63,066 nucleotides of DNA from Bacteroidales bacterium (GTDB taxonomy: Bacteria > Bacteroidota > Bacteroidia > Bacteroidales > UBA932): NCBI GenBank assembly GCA_017509755.1, contig JAFWOY010000024.1, positions 1 through 63,066 on the forward strand, read 5' to 3'. The notes beneath the pieces are model-generated. The model ran no database searches. It saw only the letters and a program-made list of their open reading frames with translations, and had not been told where the DNA came from. How positions within the stretch are numbered: position 1 is the first letter of the stretch; every line of letters starts with the position of its first letter. Positions 46,617-55,970 of this stretch are shown here, piece after piece. Both the position numbers and the translations under genes were made by a program.

Positions 46617-47216
46617 ATGAAAAAAATGTTCATGGGCCTTCTGGCCATCGGATGCCTTCTGGCGGCTCCTTCTGCGAAAGCGCAGAATATCAATGAAATC
46701 TGCCCCAACGAGATTTCTTTCAGCTACGGCGTTTCCTTGATCGGCGCCGCTACTGCCAACTTGATCAATACGTTTGAACTGGTCGAACAGTTCACGGATG
46801 GCGACTATATCGCCTTGAAGAGCGGTGGATCCAAAGGTGTCCTCAATCTGGGCTATATCTATCATTTCAACAAGGTCGTGGGTCTTGGCGGCCATTTCGG
46901 CTTCAATCGGATAAGTGCCAACCTGTCCGATAACACCGGCCAGCTGACGGCTGTCTCTGTCAATATTTATTCGATGATGGTGGATGCCAAACTGAACTGG
47001 TTCCGTTATGACATCTTTGGCATGTATTCCAAAATCGGCCTTGGTGCGATGTGCCTCAATACCAACCTGGTCGAAGAATATAGCGGTAATATCTGGGCAC
47101 CGACCGCCCATATTTCCCTGATTGGCATGGAAGTCGGCCGTCAGTTCAGCGGTTTCCTCGAACTGGGCGCCGGCATGAAAGGCATTGCCCAGTTCGGTGT
47201 GAAATTCCACTTCTGA
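46617..47216 (+). CDS. Outer-membrane beta-barrel protein
   Basis: The 199-residue protein has a signal peptide (MKKMFMGLLAIGCLLAAPSAKAQ) and then alternating strands (VLNLGYIYHFNKVVGLGGHFGF, KGIAQFGVKFHF) ending with Phe. Length fits an 8-strand barrel of the OmpA-like or DUF family type. Function unknown. It converges with the amidohydrolase gene, 4 bases away. Confidence 0.75.
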   Translation: MKKMFMGLLAIGCLLAAPSAKAQNINEICPNEISFSYGVSLIGAATANLINTFELVEQFTDGDYIALKSGGSKGVLNLGYIYHFNKVVGLGGHFGFNRISANLSDNTGQLTAVSVNIYSMMVDAKLNWFRYDIFGMYSKIGLGAMCLNTNLVEEYSGNIWAPTAHISLIGMEVGRQFSGFLELGAGMKGIAQFGVKFHF

Positions 47217-47220
47217 TTTA

Positions 47221-48900
47221 CTACCGGCTCAGAAACTCATTTCCCAATACGACGCCCGCCAGCTCTCCTGTGTGGGCGCCGTCTTTTATGGTATGGACCC
47301 CGTTGACGAAGACATGCGCAATACCGGCCGGGAACGTGTGAGGCTGGGCGTAGGTCGCCAGATCGGCAATCGTTTCCGGATTGAAGACCGTGATGTCGGC
47401 CGCATAGCCGGGGATGAGGAGCCCCCTCTCTTTGAACTTGGCGCGGGAAGCGGGCAGGCCGGTGCACTTCCAGATGGCCGTGGCCATGTCGACCACTTTA
47501 TCTTTCCGTACAAATTGCTCGAAATAGCGCGGGAACGTGCCATACGAACGCGGATGCGGCAATTCTTTGCCTAACACGCCTTCCGGCGAATAGACGCTGC
47601 CGTCGGAGGCAGGCATCGAGAGCCGATGGGCGTAGATTTTCTTGAGATTGTCCTCTTTCATGGCGAAGGTAGCCTGGTTCACCGCCAGCTTTTCGGAGAT
47701 GAGCAGGTAGCGGATCATCTCCCACTCGTCCATGCCGGAGATCTTACAGCACTCGGCCAGGTTCTTGCCCGCATAGACCGCGTTGGCAGGGTCGGTGCAG
47801 CCGGCAACGACCACCTGCTGGGGACCGCCGAAGCGCTCGAGGCGGCTGTAGGCATATTGGCGGATCTTCTGGCAGGTCTCTTTGTCGTTCAGGCGGGCGT
47901 AGATGTCTTCGCTTGTGCCGTCCCTCAGTTCGATGGGAATAAACGAAGTGAAACCGGTGGAGAACGCCGTGTAGGGATAGCGGTCGAACGCGATATCGAT
48001 GCCTTCGGCATAGGCGTCGTCAATCTTTTTCAGCATCCGGTCGATCTTGTCGAAATTGGCCGGGTTCTGGGCTTTGAGGTGGGAAATCTCCAGGCGGGCG
48101 CCGGACTTGCGGGCAGCTTCGATGGCTTCGTCCATGGCTTCGAGCACGTGGTCGTCCTCGTTGCGCATGTGGATGGTATAGAGGGCGTTGTGTTTGGCTA
48201 CCACTTGGTTGAGCGCTACCATTTCACGCGTGTCGCTGTAGCAGCCGGGCGCGTATTCAAGTCCATAAGACAAGCCGATGGCGCCCAGCGAGAGTTGTTG
48301 GTCGAGGATGGCACACATCTTCTTCAGGTCGTCGTCGCTTGCCGGTACATTGTAGGGTCCGACCACCGCTTCGCGTACGTCACCGTGACCGACCAGGCTG
48401 GAATAATTGATACCGATCTTGTTTTCCGTCAGACGCTGGTAAAAGCCGTCGATGTTGCGCCAGGCCGGACCGCCATGGCGAGGACGGTCTTTGCGTCCTT
48501 CCCAGGCCTCATCCGAATAGACGAACGGACAGTAGCCGCAATTGCCGCCTACCTCGCTGGTGATACCCTGATAGATGCGGCTGTCGCCTTTGGGCGCGTC
48601 GAACAGATTGGTGTCGGTGTGCGTATGGATGTCGATGAAGCCCGGCGATACGATGAGTCCTTCCGCATCCACAAGGATCGGAGCATTGGTTCCCAGGTCT
48701 TTGCCGATGGCTGCGATCTTTCCGTTCCGGATGGCGATGTCGCCCTGGATCGGGTTCTTTCCGTCCCCGGCGTGGATGACACCGTTCTTGATGATGGTGT
48801 CAAAAGAATACGTGGTCTTTACCTTGCATCCCGTCACACCGGTCAGGCCGAGGGCTGCAGCACCGAGTACGGAAGTCTTGAGGAAGTCTCTTCGGTTCAT
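47221..48900 (-). CDS. N-acyl-D-amino-acid deacylase / D-aminoacylase-like amidohydrolase
   Basis: The 559-residue protein starts with a Tat-type signal (NRRDFLKTSVLGAAALG) and a lipobox Cys near residue 25 (GVTGC), so it is probably an exported lipoprotein. The amidohydrolase core shows IDIHTHTDTN (metal ligands), EVGGNCGYCP, GHGDVRE, LEISHLKAQ and a C-terminal beta-sandwich with DITVFNPETI. These segments match N-acyl-D-amino-acid deacylases. It lies 4 bases after the ApbE-like gene. Substrate not proven. Confidence 0.88.
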   Translation of the reverse strand: MNRRDFLKTSVLGAAALGLTGVTGCKVKTTYSFDTIIKNGVIHAGDGKNPIQGDIAIRNGKIAAIGKDLGTNAPILVDAEGLIVSPGFIDIHTHTDTNLFDAPKGDSRIYQGITSEVGGNCGYCPFVYSDEAWEGRKDRPRHGGPAWRNIDGFYQRLTENKIGINYSSLVGHGDVREAVVGPYNVPASDDDLKKMCAILDQQLSLGAIGLSYGLEYAPGCYSDTREMVALNQVVAKHNALYTIHMRNEDDHVLEAMDEAIEAARKSGARLEISHLKAQNPANFDKIDRMLKKIDDAYAEGIDIAFDRYPYTAFSTGFTSFIPIELRDGTSEDIYARLNDKETCQKIRQYAYSRLERFGGPQQVVVAGCTDPANAVYAGKNLAECCKISGMDEWEMIRYLLISEKLAVNQATFAMKEDNLKKIYAHRLSMPASDGSVYSPEGVLGKELPHPRSYGTFPRYFEQFVRKDKVVDMATAIWKCTGLPASRAKFKERGLLIPGYAADITVFNPETIADLATYAQPHTFPAGIAHVFVNGVHTIKDGAHTGELAGVVLGNEFLSR

Positions 48901-48904
48901 GGTA

Positions 48905-49915
48905 TCATTGAGTTTTTAGATTGTCTGTCTGGAAAGTCTGCATCTGCCCGTCCTGGTCAAAGACCAGCATGGCCTCGAGGTCGGGCCGGCTGGCAAGGAG
49001 GGCGCGCGCCCGCTCCACGCCGATGACCATCAGCCAGGTGGCATACGCGTCCGCCGTCGCGGCATCTTTAGCTACGACGGTGGCACTCAATAGATTGTGC
49101 GAAACGGGCCGTCCGGAAGCCGGGTCGATGGTATGGGCGAATTTCTGTCCGTCCTCGATGTAGAATTTGCGGTAGTTGCCCGAAGTCACGATGCCGCAGT
49201 CGGTCACTTCCAGGATGGCCTGCAGGTCTTTTCCTTCCTCCATGTTGCCGTCGGCAGGCCGGTCAAGCCCGATATGCCACGCCGTTCCCGAAGCATTGAC
49301 GCCCTTGCAGCGGATTTCCCGGCCGATATCCACCAGATAGTCCGTACAGCCGATGGAATCGAGCCACCGGGCGACCACATCGCAGGAATAGCCTTGGGCG
49401 ATGGCATTGAAATTGAGCTGGCAGCGCGGATCGTCCCGAACCAGGAAAGTTCCTTCAGCCCGTTCCTCCAACCGGAGATGGTCCATGCCGACAAAAGACA
49501 GGATGGAATCGATGGCAGTCTGGGTAACGGTGCGCTTGTTGGAAAAGCCGAATCCCCAGAGGTCGAAAAGCGGGGCTGCCGAGGGGTCGAAGGCTCCTTC
49601 CGTTTCCGCCCAGATTTCTTGGGAACGGAGGAAACAGCCGATGAAAAGGCTGTCAAGGGGCAGGTCTTCCCCCGCGTTGAGGCGGGAAAGCAGGGATCCC
49701 TTGTTGTAGCCGCTCAGTGAGACGTCGATGGCTGTGAGGTGGCTGTCGATCCGTGCCCGCAACGCTTTCTCGGTGTATCCGCGCACGGGCCTGCAGATAA
49801 CATGGTACGTGCTCCCTTGGGCGAACCCCTCGATGCGGACGTAGGGCTGTGTCCTTTCGCAACTGCAGGCAAGCAGCAGCGAAGATAGGAGGAGCAGGAG
49901 GGCAGAACGGTACAT
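48905..49915 (-). CDS. apbE: FAD:protein FMN transferase (ApbE)
   Basis: The start is ATG at 49915, giving a lipoprotein signal (MYRSALLLLLSSLLLACSC). The 336-residue protein matches ApbE: EGFAQGSTYHV, ISGY-like residues, LNFNAIAQGYSCDVVARWL, DYLVDIGREIRCKG and HTIDPASGRPVSHN. It attaches FMN to periplasmic-side proteins such as RnfG/NqrC. It precedes the amidohydrolase on the same strand. Confidence 0.93.
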   Translation of the reverse strand: MYRSALLLLLSSLLLACSCERTQPYVRIEGFAQGSTYHVICRPVRGYTEKALRARIDSHLTAIDVSLSGYNKGSLLSRLNAGEDLPLDSLFIGCFLRSQEIWAETEGAFDPSAAPLFDLWGFGFSNKRTVTQTAIDSILSFVGMDHLRLEERAEGTFLVRDDPRCQLNFNAIAQGYSCDVVARWLDSIGCTDYLVDIGREIRCKGVNASGTAWHIGLDRPADGNMEEGKDLQAILEVTDCGIVTSGNYRKFYIEDGQKFAHTIDPASGRPVSHNLLSATVVAKDAATADAYATWLMVIGVERARALLASRPDLEAMLVFDQDGQMQTFQTDNLKTQ

Positions 49916-49921
49916 TTCTTG

Positions 49922-49952
49922 CAAAATTACGATTATTTGTGCATCTTTGCAA
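49922..49952 (-). promoter_or_regulatory. Promoter of the apbE operon
   Basis: On the minus strand TTG (49952-49950, -33) and TAATTTTG (49929-49922, -7) are 20 nt apart, just before the ATG at 49915. Confidence 0.65.
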
Positions 49953-49973
49953 GTTGTAATACACAGGATACAG

Positions 49974-50972
49974 ATGAATCTGACCAAAATAACCGGCTGG
50001 CTGACCCTGGTGCTCGCACTGGCTGCGGGGCTTGTCTCCTGCAAGGAAGAAGAAGAGGAAACGACCCTTCCTTCCATGTCCGGCGAAGTGACATACGATA
50101 TTCCCTATTATGTGCTCAAAGGCGAGACGGTCACGATGTCCGCCTCCGGTATCATCTATCCGGAAGATGCGTATTACAAGTGGTATATCTCCGGCGTCTA
50201 TTCTGATACGCTCGTGGGCAATACCATCACGGTCCAGTTCCCGGACAGCCTGGGTATGTTCCGCGTGTCTGCGCATGCCTATGCAATGGGTTTTTACAGC
50301 CTTTCCACAGCCCGTGACGTGACGACCATCGATACGACCTGGAACACGTCCCTTACCGGCCTGCACCGCAGCCTTGCGTCGTTTGTGGACGAGCGTGACG
50401 GCCGCCGCTACGGCTATGTGACGCTGGGCGGACTGGACTGGTTCAACCAGAACCTGGCCTGGCAGGGCAGCGGTGTCCCTTTCCGCGCTTCCCGGTCAGC
50501 CGCCCCGCTGTTCGGCAGTTTCTACACTTGGCAGGAGGCCATGACAGACCATGTGTGTCCAGAAGGATGGCGCGTTCCGACACAGGAAGACTGGGAATCC
50601 CTGTCCGCCGCGCTCAATGGCGGCGAGCCCCTCGATTTCTTCAGCAATTGGACCGGTCTGGGCGCCAAGGCATCTGCTGATGTCCGCTTCAATGACGTGC
50701 GGATGTGGCCCTATACCCCCGACAACGTGCATTCCAATGATTTCGGATGGAATGCCATGCCGCTGGGCTATACGTTTGCCAATTCCTGGGACACCGAATT
50801 CTCCGGTGTCAAGTCCTATGGCTGCTGGTGGAGTGCCACAGAGCGCAATGCGGACCAGGCCTATTATCGCTACATCTATTGCGAACGGCCTGATTTCCCG
50901 ATGAGCTATACGTCGAAAACGGATATGCGCGCCAGTGTCAGATGCGTTCGAACGCATCCACAATCTTTGTGA
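49974..50972 (+). CDS. FISUMP-domain lipoprotein
   Basis: The start is ATG at 49974, giving a lipoprotein signal (LALAAGLVSC). The 332-residue protein has an Ig/PKD-like N-terminal region (~25-130) and a C-terminal Fibrobacter-major-paralogous (FISUMP) domain (~145-330): WFNQNLAW, FYTWQEAM, VCPEGWRVPTQEDWESL, GCWWSATERNADQAYY and ASVRCVRTH. Such domains are C-type-lectin-like and common in surface proteins. Its last 35 bases overlap the end of the convergent phoH gene. Confidence 0.85.
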   Translation: MNLTKITGWLTLVLALAAGLVSCKEEEEETTLPSMSGEVTYDIPYYVLKGETVTMSASGIIYPEDAYYKWYISGVYSDTLVGNTITVQFPDSLGMFRVSAHAYAMGFYSLSTARDVTTIDTTWNTSLTGLHRSLASFVDERDGRRYGYVTLGGLDWFNQNLAWQGSGVPFRASRSAAPLFGSFYTWQEAMTDHVCPEGWRVPTQEDWESLSAALNGGEPLDFFSNWTGLGAKASADVRFNDVRMWPYTPDNVHSNDFGWNAMPLGYTFANSWDTEFSGVKSYGCWWSATERNADQAYYRYIYCERPDFPMSYTSKTDMRASVRCVRTHPQSL

Positions 50973-51888
50973 CGAGCGGGTGCCGGACGATATCCTCCTT
51001 CCCGAATTCCACGATACTGATTCCCTTGATGTCCCGCACGAGCTGAATCCCGCGCAGCAGCCCGGAGTCGTTCTTGTTGGGCAGGTCGATCTGGGTGGCG
51101 TCGCCCGTAACGATGAATTTGGCATCGCAGCCCATGCGGGTCAAGAACATCTTGAGTTGTCTGAGTGAGGTGTTCTGGGCTTCGTCGAGGATGACGAAGG
51201 CCCGGTCGAGTGTGCGGCCGCGCATGTAGGCGAGCGGTGCGATCTGGATAATCCCTTCCTCCATGAAAGACTGGAGCCGTTTGGCCGGAATCATATCACC
51301 CAGCGCATCGTAGAGCGGCTGGAGATAGGGATCGAGTTTTTCCTTCAGGTCACCGGGCAGGAAACCCAGGCGTTCGCCGGCTTCCACAGCGGGACGGGTG
51401 AGGATGATCCGCCGCACCTCCCGGTTTTTCAAGGCGCGGACCGCCAGGGCAATGGCCGTGTAGGTCTTGCCGCTGCCGGCAGGACCGATGGCGAAGACCA
51501 GGTCGTTGCGGGCAGCCTCGGCAACCATCCGTTTCTGGTTGGGCGTACGGGCCTTGATGGGGCGTCCCTCGTTGCTGTACAAGATGATGCTGTCCACGCC
51601 GGGACCGATCTGAACCGGCCCTGCTTCGGCACTGCGGTCGCTCCCCTCGAAGAGGGCTTCCACATCGTATTCGTTCAGGACGCTCTTGGTCATCCGTTTC
51701 TGCCGCAGCAACTTGATTTTCTCTTCGAAGTCGTCGAGTTCGCTCTGGGGGCCCATGAGATAGATCTCCGCCCCGCGGGCGATGGCCTTGACTTTGGGAT
51801 AGTGGGCGGCAAGCAGGTCAAACAGCTTGTTGTTGACACCATAAATGTCGACCGGGTCGATTTCTTCGAGGAGGATCAGTTTTTCCAT
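50938..51888 (-). CDS. PhoH-like ATPase
   Basis: The 316-residue protein has an N-terminal PhoH-specific region and an ATPase core: Walker A GPAGSGKTYTA, PAVEAGERLGFLPGD, Walker B FVILDEAQNTS, TGDATQIDLP. The role is RNA-related (often linked to YbeY). It starts 5 bases after the CapA-like stop. Its 3' end overlaps the FISUMP gene by 35 bases, with a perfect 18-bp palindrome in the overlap (50941-50958). Confidence 0.95.
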   Translation of the reverse strand: MEKLILLEEIDPVDIYGVNNKLFDLLAAHYPKVKAIARGAEIYLMGPQSELDDFEEKIKLLRQKRMTKSVLNEYDVEALFEGSDRSAEAGPVQIGPGVDSIILYSNEGRPIKARTPNQKRMVAEAARNDLVFAIGPAGSGKTYTAIALAVRALKNREVRRIILTRPAVEAGERLGFLPGDLKEKLDPYLQPLYDALGDMIPAKRLQSFMEEGIIQIAPLAYMRGRTLDRAFVILDEAQNTSLRQLKMFLTRMGCDAKFIVTGDATQIDLPNKNDSGLLRGIQLVRDIKGISIVEFGKEDIVRHPLVTKIVDAFERI

Positions 51889-51893
51889 AGAGG

Positions 51894-52970
51894 CTATAGA
51901 TCAAATTTCTTTTTAAAGGCTTCCCATTCGCGGACCATCTTGTCATAGTCGCTCTTGTCGAGCCACTCGTCGCGCCGGCCGATCCAGTCGAGGATGGGGA
52001 TGACGGTATAGTTCTTTTCCAGCATGCGTCTCCGGCTGCACCAGGTATAGGTGGGATTGGCTTCAGCGATGGACACCTGTCCCCGGGTATCCCGCACGAC
52101 GACCAGTTCGAACAACATTCCGATCTGCGTGAAGATGTCGCTCTGGTTGGAGATGAAATTGCCGAGCGACCAGGCGATGACGTGGGGTGGCTTGAATTCG
52201 ACCGGCTGGACGACATGGGGATGGCCGCCTACGATGGCATCCACGCCGTGGCGGAAGAGCATTTCTGCCCAGCGGCGCTGCTGGGCACTGGGCGTCTGGT
52301 GGTATTCTTCGCCCCAGTGCGGAATTGCGATGGTCAGCTCTGCGCCCCGGTCCTTAGCGCGGGCCAGGACCTCCTGGACGTGGGTGGAGTCGAGCAAGTT
52401 CACCCGGTAGGGTTGCGGCACGGGAATGCCGTTGGTCCCGTAAGTGAAGTTGACGAAGGCCACCCGGATGCCGTGGATGTCCACGATCATCGGATTGGTC
52501 TCGTATTCTTCCCCTTCGGAGCGGTAGAAACCAGTAAACGGCACGCCCAGGCGGGAATAGATGACATAGGTGCTGTCCATCCCGACTCGGCCCTGGTCGC
52601 AGATATGGTTGTTGGCGGTCAGGAACAAGTCGATGCCGCAGCGCTTGGCTTCATAGGCCAGGCTTTGGGGTGCGGAAAAGAATGGAAAGCCGGAATAGGG
52701 CTTGACGCCGCAAGGAAACTCCAGGTTGGCAACCAGGAAATCGGCCGCATCGAACCGGTCCTGCACATGACGGAAACAGGCCGTGTAGTCGTAATCGTCC
52801 GGATTGCTCCGGTCGCCGCCGGGACGAAGGGCTGCCATGGCCTGAGGCCCGTGCGACATCACGTCGCCCACGATGACGATGCGGACCGTATCGGGCAGGC
52901 TCGCCGCCGCCGTCTGGCACAAGGCCAGGCCAAGCAGGAGGGCAAGTATTTTCCGCCGGGTTTTGCGCAT
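51894..52970 (-). CDS. CapA-family (poly-gamma-glutamate synthesis type) metallophosphatase-like protein
   Basis: I start at the ATG at 52970; a TTG 9 bases upstream is possible. The ~358-residue protein has a signal peptide (cleavage near AAAS) and CapA motifs: VGDVMSHGP, ANLEFP, TANNHICDQG, PHWGEEY and GGHPHVVQ. CapA domains are metallophosphatase-like and act at the surface; the real substrate is not known here. There are no capBC genes nearby, so poly-glutamate synthesis is unlikely. Confidence 0.88.
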   Translation of the reverse strand: MRKTRRKILALLLGLALCQTAAASLPDTVRIVIVGDVMSHGPQAMAALRPGGDRSNPDDYDYTACFRHVQDRFDAADFLVANLEFPCGVKPYSGFPFFSAPQSLAYEAKRCGIDLFLTANNHICDQGRVGMDSTYVIYSRLGVPFTGFYRSEGEEYETNPMIVDIHGIRVAFVNFTYGTNGIPVPQPYRVNLLDSTHVQEVLARAKDRGAELTIAIPHWGEEYHQTPSAQQRRWAEMLFRHGVDAIVGGHPHVVQPVEFKPPHVIAWSLGNFISNQSDIFTQIGMLFELVVVRDTRGQVSIAEANPTYTWCSRRRMLEKNYTVIPILDWIGRRDEWLDKSDYDKMVREWEAFKKKFDL

Positions 52971-53034
52971 TCGTTTCAATTTGGAATGTAAAGTTACGCT
53001 TTTTATGCGTTTTTTGTGCTATCTTTGTTCGATT

Positions 53035-53520
53035 ATGAGAAAACATCTTTTCGCTTGGCTTTTGCTGGCCGTCCTGCTGGCCGTTGCACCGGGTTGCGAC
53101 CTGGTCCGTGCTTCGCTGGGAAAGCCCACATCCGCCGAACTGACGGCGATCCGGCTGGCGAAGGAAGCCCGCGAGCAGGCTGTCCGCGATTCCATCGCAC
53201 AGGCCGCCGAGCAGGCGCGCCTCGAAGCGGAACAGGCGGCCGCCGCTGCGGCGCAAGCTGCTGTGCTGAAACGCTATTATGCCGTGGCCGGTGCCTTCAA
53301 GGAAGCCTCCGGTGCGCAAATCTTTGTCGATAAGCTGAAAGAAAACGGCTTTCCGGTCCGCACCTTCGATTTCAAGAGCGGCCTGACCGTGGTCTGCGTC
53401 GAAGGCAGCGATTCGCTTGAGGTCGTCCGCCGCGACATGGCCGCCCTCAAGAAACTCGGCATTGCCCCTTCCGATCCCTGGGTTTACAACACGAATCAAA
53501 AACTACACAAAGAAATATGA
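53035..53520 (+). CDS. SPOR-domain lipoprotein
   Basis: The start is ATG at 53035, after a TATCTTTG -7 box (53020-53027). The 161-residue protein has a lipoprotein signal (VAPGC, Cys near 21), an Ala/Glu/Arg-rich helical linker (~40-78), and a SPOR domain (~80-155; [27 protein letters not shown]), which binds denuded peptidoglycan at division sites. Its stop overlaps the gcvT start (ATGA). Confidence 0.88.
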   Translation: MRKHLFAWLLLAVLLAVAPGCDLVRASLGKPTSAELTAIRLAKEAREQAVRDSIAQAAEQARLEAEQAAAAAAQAAVLKRYYAVAGAFKEASGAQIFVDKLKENGFPVRTFDFKSGLTVVCVEGSDSLEVVRRDMAALKKLGIAPSDPWVYNTNQKLHKEI

Positions 53521-54623
53521 AAAATACCGTATTTACCGAGAAGCACATCGCGCTGGGTGCGAAGATGGCTCCGTTTGCCGGCTACAACATGCCGATTCAG
53601 TACAAGGGTATCAATGAAGAACACGCCTGCGTGCGCGAAGGTGTCGGTGTCTTCGATGTCTCCCACATGGGTGAGATCTGGATCAAGGGTCCCAAGGCGC
53701 TCCCGTTCCTGCAGTATGTCTCTTCCAATGATGCCTCGGTCCTCTTCCCGGGCAAGGCGCAGTATACTTGCTTCCCCAATGGCAAAGGCGGCATCGTGGA
53801 CGATTTCATCGCCTACTGCTTCAGCACGGAGAAATACCTGCTGGCCGTCAATGCTGCCAATATTGAAAAAGACTGGAACCACCTTTGCAGCATCGCGCCG
53901 AAGTTCGGGCTGGAGATCGGCAAAGACCTGGTGAACGCCTCCGACGCTACCTGCCAGCTGGCCATCCAGGGCCCCAAGGCCATGGAAGTGATGCAGAAAC
54001 TCTGCAAGGAAGACGTCCTGTCGATGGAATACTACACGTTCAAGGAACTGGAAGTCGCCGGCATCCCGGGTGCCATCCTCTCCACCACCGGCTATACCGG
54101 CAGCGGCGGATGCGAGGTCTATGCCCCCAACGAATACGGCGACCAGCTCTGGAAAGCGGTCTTCGAGGCCGGTGAACCGTTCGGTATCCAGCCGATCGGC
54201 CTGGGCGCCCGCGACACGCTCCGCCTGGAAATGGGCTTCTGCCTCTACGGCAACGATATCGACGACACGACCTCTCCGCTTGAGGCCGGTCTGGGCTGGA
54301 TCACCAAGTTCAACGACGTGAAGGGTGACTTCATCGACAAGCAGTTCCTGCTCGACCAGAAAGCGGCCGGCCTGACCCGCAAACTCGTGGGCTTTGAACT
54401 GGTGGACCGCGGCATCGCCCGTCACGAGATGCCCATCTGCGACGCCGAGGGCAACAAGATCGGCCATGTGACTTCCGGTACCATGGGCCCGACCGTGAAG
54501 AAAGCGATTGGCATGGGTTATGTTAATGTACCTTTCAACAAGATCGGCAGCGAGATCTTCATCGAAGTGCGCGGCAAACTGCTGAAAGCCGAAGTGGTGA
54601 AGATGCCGTTCTACAAGAAATAG
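53517..54623 (+). CDS. gcvT: Glycine cleavage system T protein (aminomethyltransferase)
   Basis: The 368-residue enzyme transfers the methylene of the aminomethyl-lipoyl H protein to tetrahydrofolate. The pattern is typical: [30 protein letters not shown] region, [12 protein letters not shown], and [20 protein letters not shown]. Genes for P and H proteins are not in the window. It follows the SPOR gene with an overlap. Confidence 0.96.
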   Translation: MKNTVFTEKHIALGAKMAPFAGYNMPIQYKGINEEHACVREGVGVFDVSHMGEIWIKGPKALPFLQYVSSNDASVLFPGKAQYTCFPNGKGGIVDDFIAYCFSTEKYLLAVNAANIEKDWNHLCSIAPKFGLEIGKDLVNASDATCQLAIQGPKAMEVMQKLCKEDVLSMEYYTFKELEVAGIPGAILSTTGYTGSGGCEVYAPNEYGDQLWKAVFEAGEPFGIQPIGLGARDTLRLEMGFCLYGNDIDDTTSPLEAGLGWITKFNDVKGDFIDKQFLLDQKAAGLTRKLVGFELVDRGIARHEMPICDAEGNKIGHVTSGTMGPTVKKAIGMGYVNVPFNKIGSEIFIEVRGKLLKAEVVKMPFYKK

Positions 54624-55922
54624 TTGAAAAGGAGACTGATCATATTTTTCGTGCTGGAATTCTGTGCGGCAAGCCTTGCCGCACAGAATTTTGCTGTTGC
54701 GCCAGCACTGCGCGGCCATGTGGACAACTTGTGCGCGGAAGAACTGGATGGCCGTCGGGCAGGCAGTGACGGGGAACGTGCGGCGGCCCGCTATCTCTAT
54801 TCCGCGCTGCGTGAAGCGGGCGTGCTGATGCTGACGGACAGTCTCGGCCAGGATTTCCGGATCGCCGGGGATGCGGGAAGCGACGAGATCGCTTCACAGA
54901 ATATCGTCGGCATCGTGGAAGGCGCCGATCCGCAACTCCGCGAGGAGTATATCGTGGTAGGTGCCCGTTACGACCATCTTGGGACACACACGCTGATGAT
55001 TGACGGAGAGCCTGTCGTCCAGGTTTTTCCCGGCGCCGATGCGAATGCGTCCGGCGTCGCCGTCCTCATTGAGCTGGCCCGGATGGTGGCGCAGTACCAG
55101 GGCCTGTTCCGCCGTTCCATCCTTTTTGTCGGATTCGGGGCCGGGGAGCAGGGGATGGCCGGTTCCTGGTATTTCGTAAACCGGGCTTTCGAACAGATCC
55201 GCGACGTAAAAGCCATGGTCGATCTCAACGCCCTGGGCCGGGGTGGCCAGTCCAACCCGTTCCAATGCTTCACCCAGCTTGCGCCCGTGGACCGCGACTA
55301 TGTTTTCGACAAGACCCGCGAAACGCCGGTTGTCACGCTGCCGACCGTAACGCAACGTCCGCCCCTTTCCTCCGATTATCTCTCTTTCTATGAGCGGAAG
55401 ATTCCGGTCTTCCTCTTCACGACCGGTCCGGCCCGCGAGCACCGGACCATCAAAGACACGCCCCGGCTGCTCGATTATGCAGCCATGGAGTCCGCTTGCA
55501 ATTATCTCTACCATTTCCTGCAGGTCCTCTCGGCCCAGGATGAGATTTCCACGGCCGACGGCGATCCGGCGGCCCGCGCAGCCCGTGCCGAAAAAGTGTA
55601 TTCCGTTTCGGAATGTGACATGCGGCCGCAGTTCTTCCATTCCAATGAGAAACATTTCCTGCAGAGTTGGGTCTATAAGTATTTGAAATATCCCGCCAGC
55701 GCCATCGAGCAGAATGTCCAGGGACAGGTGCTGGTGAGCTTCATCATCGAGAAAGACGGGAGCGTGACGAACGTCAAGGTCGAGCACGGCATCGATGACC
55801 GTCTCGACGATGAGGCTGTCCGCGTGGTGTCGGTTTCCCCGAAATGGATTCCCGGCCAGATCAAGGGCTTGAAGGTCCGCACATTGATGGTCATTCCGGT
55901 CGAGTTCCGCCTGAAAAAGTAA
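54624..55922 (+). CDS. M28-like peptidase domain fused to a TonB C-terminal domain
   Basis: The 432-residue protein starts at TTG directly after the gcvT stop and has a signal peptide (LEFCAASLAAQ). Residues ~25-305 are M28-like, with candidate zinc ligands His 118 (ARYDHLG), Asp 139 (PGADANASG), Glu 175 (GEQGMAGS), Asp 200 (VDLNALG) and His 273 (EHRTIKDT). Where active M28 enzymes have Glu-Glu, this has Gly 174-Glu 175, so the general-base Glu seems missing. Residues ~335-432 are a TonB-C domain (YPASAIEQNVQGQVLVSFIIEKDGSV). It may bind rather than cut. Confidence 0.78.
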   Translation: MKRRLIIFFVLEFCAASLAAQNFAVAPALRGHVDNLCAEELDGRRAGSDGERAAARYLYSALREAGVLMLTDSLGQDFRIAGDAGSDEIASQNIVGIVEGADPQLREEYIVVGARYDHLGTHTLMIDGEPVVQVFPGADANASGVAVLIELARMVAQYQGLFRRSILFVGFGAGEQGMAGSWYFVNRAFEQIRDVKAMVDLNALGRGGQSNPFQCFTQLAPVDRDYVFDKTRETPVVTLPTVTQRPPLSSDYLSFYERKIPVFLFTTGPAREHRTIKDTPRLLDYAAMESACNYLYHFLQVLSAQDEISTADGDPAARAARAEKVYSVSECDMRPQFFHSNEKHFLQSWVYKYLKYPASAIEQNVQGQVLVSFIIEKDGSVTNVKVEHGIDDRLDDEAVRVVSVSPKWIPGQIKGLKVRTLMVIPVEFRLKK

Positions 55923-55944
55923 GCATTCCTCGCTGGAAATCATT

Positions 55945-55952
55945 ATCTTTGC
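55945..55952 (+). promoter_or_regulatory. -7 box of leuS
   Basis: TATCTTTG fits TAnnTTTG, 18 nt before the leuS ATG. The -33 zone overlaps the end of the previous gene and shows no clear TTG. Confidence 0.5.
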
Positions 55953-55970
55953 GGCTTAAAACGACACGCA

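Noticed and set aside
51894..52970. Poly-gamma-glutamate capsule locus
   Set aside because: Only a CapA-like gene is present, without capB or capC.
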